Program-made: the position numbers and the translations under genes
Shown here: positions 61,605 to 64,000 of the stretch, in pieces
Layout of the letters: every line of letters starts with the position of its first letter
Position numbering within the stretch: the stretch's first letter is position 1
The notes under the pieces: generated by a model
Told to the model about the DNA's origin: nothing
Seen by the model: the letters and a program-made list of their open reading frames with translations, nothing else
The model's database searches: none
NCBI RefSeq assembly: GCF_023264675.1
Contig: NZ_JAHFVG010000017.1
Location: forward strand, 43,723 to 107,722
Length of the DNA: 64,000 nt
Reading direction: 5' to 3'
Origin: Rhodococcus sp. (in: high G+C Gram-positive bacteria)
GTDB taxonomy: Bacteria > Actinomycetota > Actinomycetes > Mycobacteriales > Mycobacteriaceae

Positions 61605-61641
61605 GAATTCATCGTTTGATGAATTCATCTGCTGATGAATT
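61605..61641. promoter_or_regulatory. Probable TetR operator: two overlapping palindromes
   Basis: GAATTCATC (61605-61613) and GATGAATTC (61618-61626) are a perfect inverted repeat around GTTT. AATTCATC (61622-61629) and GATGAATT (61634-61641) form a second one around TGCT, sharing the middle half-site. A related half-site GATGAACTC is at 61590-61598. The array sits between the exporter operon and mpg, 34 bases upstream of the exporter ATPase start. Confidence 0.75.
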
Positions 61642-61681
61642 TAAGCCCGACCTCGTTGTCCGTCAAGAGGCGCTGCCGGGC

Positions 61682-62302
61682 ATGATCGGAAAGGTGGATG
61701 CACTGGACGCGAGCCGCCATCCTGTCGATGTTGCCCGAGCACTGCTGGGCGCCGAGCTACGCAGTGGAGACGTGGCAGTGCGAATCGTCGAGGTGGAGGC
61801 CTACGGCGGACCCGAGGGCGGACCATGGCCGGATTCGGCTGCGCACTCGTATCGCGGCCCGACGCCGCGCAACGGTGTCATGTTCGGTCCGGCGGGGAGG
61901 CTGTACGTCTACCTGAGTTACGGAATGCACCTGTGCATGAATGTCACGTGTGGACCGGACGGGGACGCGGCCGCCGTGCTCTTGCGTGCGGCCGAAGTAG
62001 TCGACGGCATCGACGTCGTCCGTTCACGCCGGGGTCCGAGCGCGTCCGATGCGCGTATCGCCAGCGGACCCGGCAACCTCGGCCAGGCGATGGGCGTCTC
62101 TCTCGCTGACAACGGTGTGGATCTGTTCGACCCCGATTCCCCGATCCGATTGGCCGAATCGGCAACCGATTGTGCCCTGGTGGCCGAGGGGCCACGGGTG
62201 GGAGTCTCGACTGCAGCGGACAGGCCTTGGAGGTTCTGGCTTCCGGGCTCCGCTGCGGTGTCGGTCTATCGACGAAGTCCTCGTGCTCCGATGCGGCCAT
62301 GA
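61682..62302 (+). CDS. 3-methyladenine DNA glycosylase (AAG/MPG family)
   Basis: 206 residues from ATG 61682. Earlier in-frame starts at 61616 and 61619 lie inside the operator array and would add a non-conserved leader. The catalytic and wedge motifs are [56 protein letters not shown] (shown as the stretch after residue 34; Glu of EVEAY is the general base) and [13 protein letters not shown]. It excises alkylated bases. Divergent from the exporter operon, followed 50 bases later by tyrS, as in Rv1688-Rv1689. Confidence 0.9.
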   Translation: MIGKVDALDASRHPVDVARALLGAELRSGDVAVRIVEVEAYGGPEGGPWPDSAAHSYRGPTPRNGVMFGPAGRLYVYLSYGMHLCMNVTCGPDGDAAAVLLRAAEVVDGIDVVRSRRGPSASDARIASGPGNLGQAMGVSLADNGVDLFDPDSPIRLAESATDCALVAEGPRVGVSTAADRPWRFWLPGSAAVSVYRRSPRAPMRP

Positions 62303-62352
62303 GATCAGGGCTGGCGTACCAACGGCCGATGCGATGCGGGAGGATCGACTGC

Positions 62353-63639
62353 GTGAGTGAGAACAGTGTGAGTGCGAACATCGTCGACGAACTGACCTGG
62401 CGCGGATTGATCGCGCAGTCCACCGACGTGGACGAATTGAAGAAGGCAACGTCCGAGGGACCGATCACTCTGTATGCGGGTTTCGATCCGACCGGTCCGA
62501 GTCTGCATGCCGGGCACCTCGTTCCGTTGTTGGCGCTCAAGCGTTTTCAGCGGGCCGGCCATCGTCCGATTGTCTTGGCTGGTGGCGCGACCGGCCTGAT
62601 CGGAGACCCGCGCGATGTGGGGGAGCGGACGATGAACTCCTCCGACACCGTCAGGGACTGGGCGGACCGCATCCGCGGGCAACTCGAGCGCTTCGTGGAG
62701 TTCGACGACAGCCCATCCGGCGCGATAGTCGAGAACAACCTGAACTGGACGGGTGAACTGTCCGCGATCGACTTCCTCCGCGATATCGGCAAGCACTTCT
62801 CGGTCAACGTCATGCTTGCCCGAGACACCGTGAAGACGCGTCTGGAGGGTGACGGCATGTCCTACACGGAGTTCAGCTACATGCTGCTCCAGGCAAACGA
62901 CTACGTGCAGTTACGCCGGACCTACGGATGCACACTTCAAATCGGTGGCTCCGATCAGTGGGGCAACATCATCGCCGGTGTGGAGTTGAACCGACGAAAG
63001 GATGCGGCGTCCGTTCACGCCTTGACGGTTCCGCTCGTGACGTCGGCCGACGGCAAGAAGTTCGGCAAATCGACCGGCGGCGGAAGCCTGTGGCTCGACC
63101 CCGAGATGACGAGTCCGTACGCCTGGTACCAGTACTTCGTGAACACGGGCGACGCCGACGTCGTGAAGTACTTGCGATGGTTCACCTTCCTGGACCAGGA
63201 AGAACTCGCCGTGCTCGAGGAAGCGACTCGCGAGCGTCCCCACGCCCGCGAGGCACAGAAGAGGCTGGCCTCGGAAATGACCACGTTGGTCCACGGTGCC
63301 GACAACACGCGCGCCGTCGAGCTGGCAAGCCAGGCGTTGTTCGGTCGAGCGGAACTCACCGATCTCGACGAGACCACGTTGGCGGGGGCGCTCGGCGAGA
63401 CGACCATCGCCGAAGTCGGTGAAGGCGACTCACCGACGATCATCGATCTGTTGGTGGCCACCGGACTGTCCGACAGCAAAGGCGCAGCTCGGCGGGCAGT
63501 GAAGGAGGGCGGGGCATCGGTGAACAACGAGAAGATCGCCGACGAGGCCTGGACTCCGTCGCCGGGCGACTTCCTGCATGGGAAGTGGTTGGTGGTTCGC
63601 CGCGGCAAGAGGAACTTCGCCGGCGTCAGGCGAGGCTGA
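62353..63639 (+). CDS. tyrS: Tyrosine--tRNA ligase
   Basis: 428 residues from GTG 62353, with GGGAGG nine bases upstream. Class I motif HIGH as [16 protein letters not shown] as [10 protein letters not shown], tyrosine-binding [15 protein letters not shown], and a C-terminal S4 RNA-binding domain ([25 protein letters not shown]). Attaches tyrosine to tRNA-Tyr. Last protein gene of the window. Confidence 0.96.
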   Translation: MSENSVSANIVDELTWRGLIAQSTDVDELKKATSEGPITLYAGFDPTGPSLHAGHLVPLLALKRFQRAGHRPIVLAGGATGLIGDPRDVGERTMNSSDTVRDWADRIRGQLERFVEFDDSPSGAIVENNLNWTGELSAIDFLRDIGKHFSVNVMLARDTVKTRLEGDGMSYTEFSYMLLQANDYVQLRRTYGCTLQIGGSDQWGNIIAGVELNRRKDAASVHALTVPLVTSADGKKFGKSTGGGSLWLDPEMTSPYAWYQYFVNTGDADVVKYLRWFTFLDQEELAVLEEATRERPHAREAQKRLASEMTTLVHGADNTRAVELASQALFGRAELTDLDETTLAGALGETTIAEVGEGDSPTIIDLLVATGLSDSKGAARRAVKEGGASVNNEKIADEAWTPSPGDFLHGKWLVVRRGKRNFAGVRRG

Positions 63640-63851
63640 CAACGGCGAACATCGAGGTGGTGCGAGTCACATTCATGTGATTTCGAGCGGGCGACGGGTA
63701 TTTACACTCCCATCAAGGCCTCTCACCTCGATGTTTGCGGGTCGAACACTCAGCGACCTGCGGATTTGACGCGCAGTTTCCCGTGGCGTAACTTTTGTCG
63801 AGTCAGAGCGACACGGACACCGACCAAGTCTTCACGGACTTGGACACGAGG

Positions 63852-63881
63852 TTGTACGGAGTGTCTGGCCGAATGTAGCAT
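63852..63881 (+). promoter_or_regulatory. Promoter-like TTGTAC-18-TAGCAT
   Basis: TTGTAC at 63852-63857 and TAGCAT at 63876-63881 with an 18-base spacer, the layout of a principal-sigma promoter, upstream of a second similar promoter. Confidence 0.45.
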
Positions 63882-63907
63882 CTGCTGTGTCCCCCAAGAG
63901 TCGGGCC

Positions 63908-63936
63908 TTGTGTCCGAGACCAAGCTGGGATAGGCT
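63908..63936 (+). promoter_or_regulatory. Promoter-like TTGTGT-17-TAGGCT, candidate rrn promoter
   Basis: TTGTGT at 63908-63913 and TAGGCT at 63931-63936 with an ideal 17-base spacer. The expected start is near 63943, giving a leader running out of the window toward the BoxA-like TGTTCTTT. Confidence 0.55.
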
Positions 63937-64000
63937 GGAACGGTTGCCCCGGATGCTTTCAGGTGTGAGCCTGTTGGTTGATGGTGTGTGCGTGTTCTTT

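Larger units (their letters stand above)
63640..64000 (+). promoter_or_regulatory. Non-coding region after tyrS, probable rRNA operon promoter and leader
   Basis: No gene is visible in these 361 bases. A 12-bp inverted repeat, AACATCGAGGTG (63648-63659) with CACCTCGATGTT (63724-63735), could end the tyrS transcript. Two promoter-like pairs follow (63852-63881, 63908-63936). The final bases TGTTCTTT resemble the start of an rRNA BoxA antitermination site (E. coli TGCTCTTT), which suggests the 16S gene begins shortly outside the window. Confidence 0.55.

Overview
The window is high-GC chromosomal DNA from a mycolic-acid actinobacterium, most likely Rhodococcus or a close relative. Three things point this way: frequent GTG/TTG starts, actinobacterial families (PdtaR-type ANTAR regulator, CoaE-GrpB fusion, HelD, argCJBDFR cluster, Rv1683-type hydrolase/adenylate fusion), and gene order. 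From memory, that order closely follows Mycobacterium tuberculosis Rv1626 (pdtaR), Rv1629-Rv1633 (polA, rpsA, coaE, DUF402, uvrB), Rv1636-Rv1638 (usp, MBL hydrolase, uvrA), Rv1641-Rv1644 (infC, rpmI, rplT, SpoU methylase), Rv1649-Rv1657 (pheST, arg genes), Rv1659 (argH) and Rv1683-Rv1689. No prophage, IS element or CRISPR array is visible; this is mostly conserved core chromosome with local insertions.

Layout. 1-4.7 kb: the tail of a GT87 mannosyltransferase, a deoxyinosine DNA glycosylase, a DUF1772/NmrA pair divergent from an AraC regulator, and an ATPase preceded by a tiny Cys/His-rich gene. 4.8-11.6 kb: an odd tRNA with anticodon CAA, pdtaR, and a branched-chain amino acid ABC system whose binding-protein gene faces the livHMGF operon tail to tail. 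11.8-16.3 kb: polA, thioredoxin and a GlxA-type regulator. 16.3-21.6 kb: a 2'-5' RNA ligase-like gene divergent from an isocitrate/isopropylmalate-type dehydrogenase, then a polar amino acid ABC operon and a methyltransferase. 21.8-28.8 kb: rpsA, coaE, a DUF402 gene, uvrB and an SCO6745-type gene.

28.8-41.1 kb is the most accessory-looking part. It holds an ABC-2 permease coupled to a 979-residue protein joining an extracytoplasmic S15-type hydrolase to an ABC ATPase, a universal stress protein, a HelD helicase, a DoxX-like protein with a long 11-residue-repeat tail, an MBL hydrolase and uvrA. 41.2-48.0 kb is translation: infC (probable AUC start behind an attenuator-like hairpin), rpmI, rplT, a SpoU methylase and pheST. 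48.7-56.1 kb is the arginine operon argCJBDFR-argH, without argG, with an ARG-box-like operator at the argC start. 56.2-63.6 kb holds the hydrolase/adenylate fusion, a Trm112-like protein, a TetR-ABC exporter operon with a clear palindromic operator, mpg and tyrS. The last 360 bases look like tandem promoters and the leader of an rRNA operon whose 16S gene would lie just outside the window.

Functionally the window combines DNA repair (polA, uvrA, uvrB, mpg, deoxyinosine glycosylase, HelD), translation (rpsA, infC, rpmI, rplT, pheST, tyrS, tRNA) and amino acid uptake or synthesis (liv, polar amino acid ABC, arg). The best leads are the hydrolase-ABC fusion, the LivH with an exported domain, the DoxX-repeat protein, the TetR operator array and several genes below 70 residues. 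All calls are by reading only; no database search was run.
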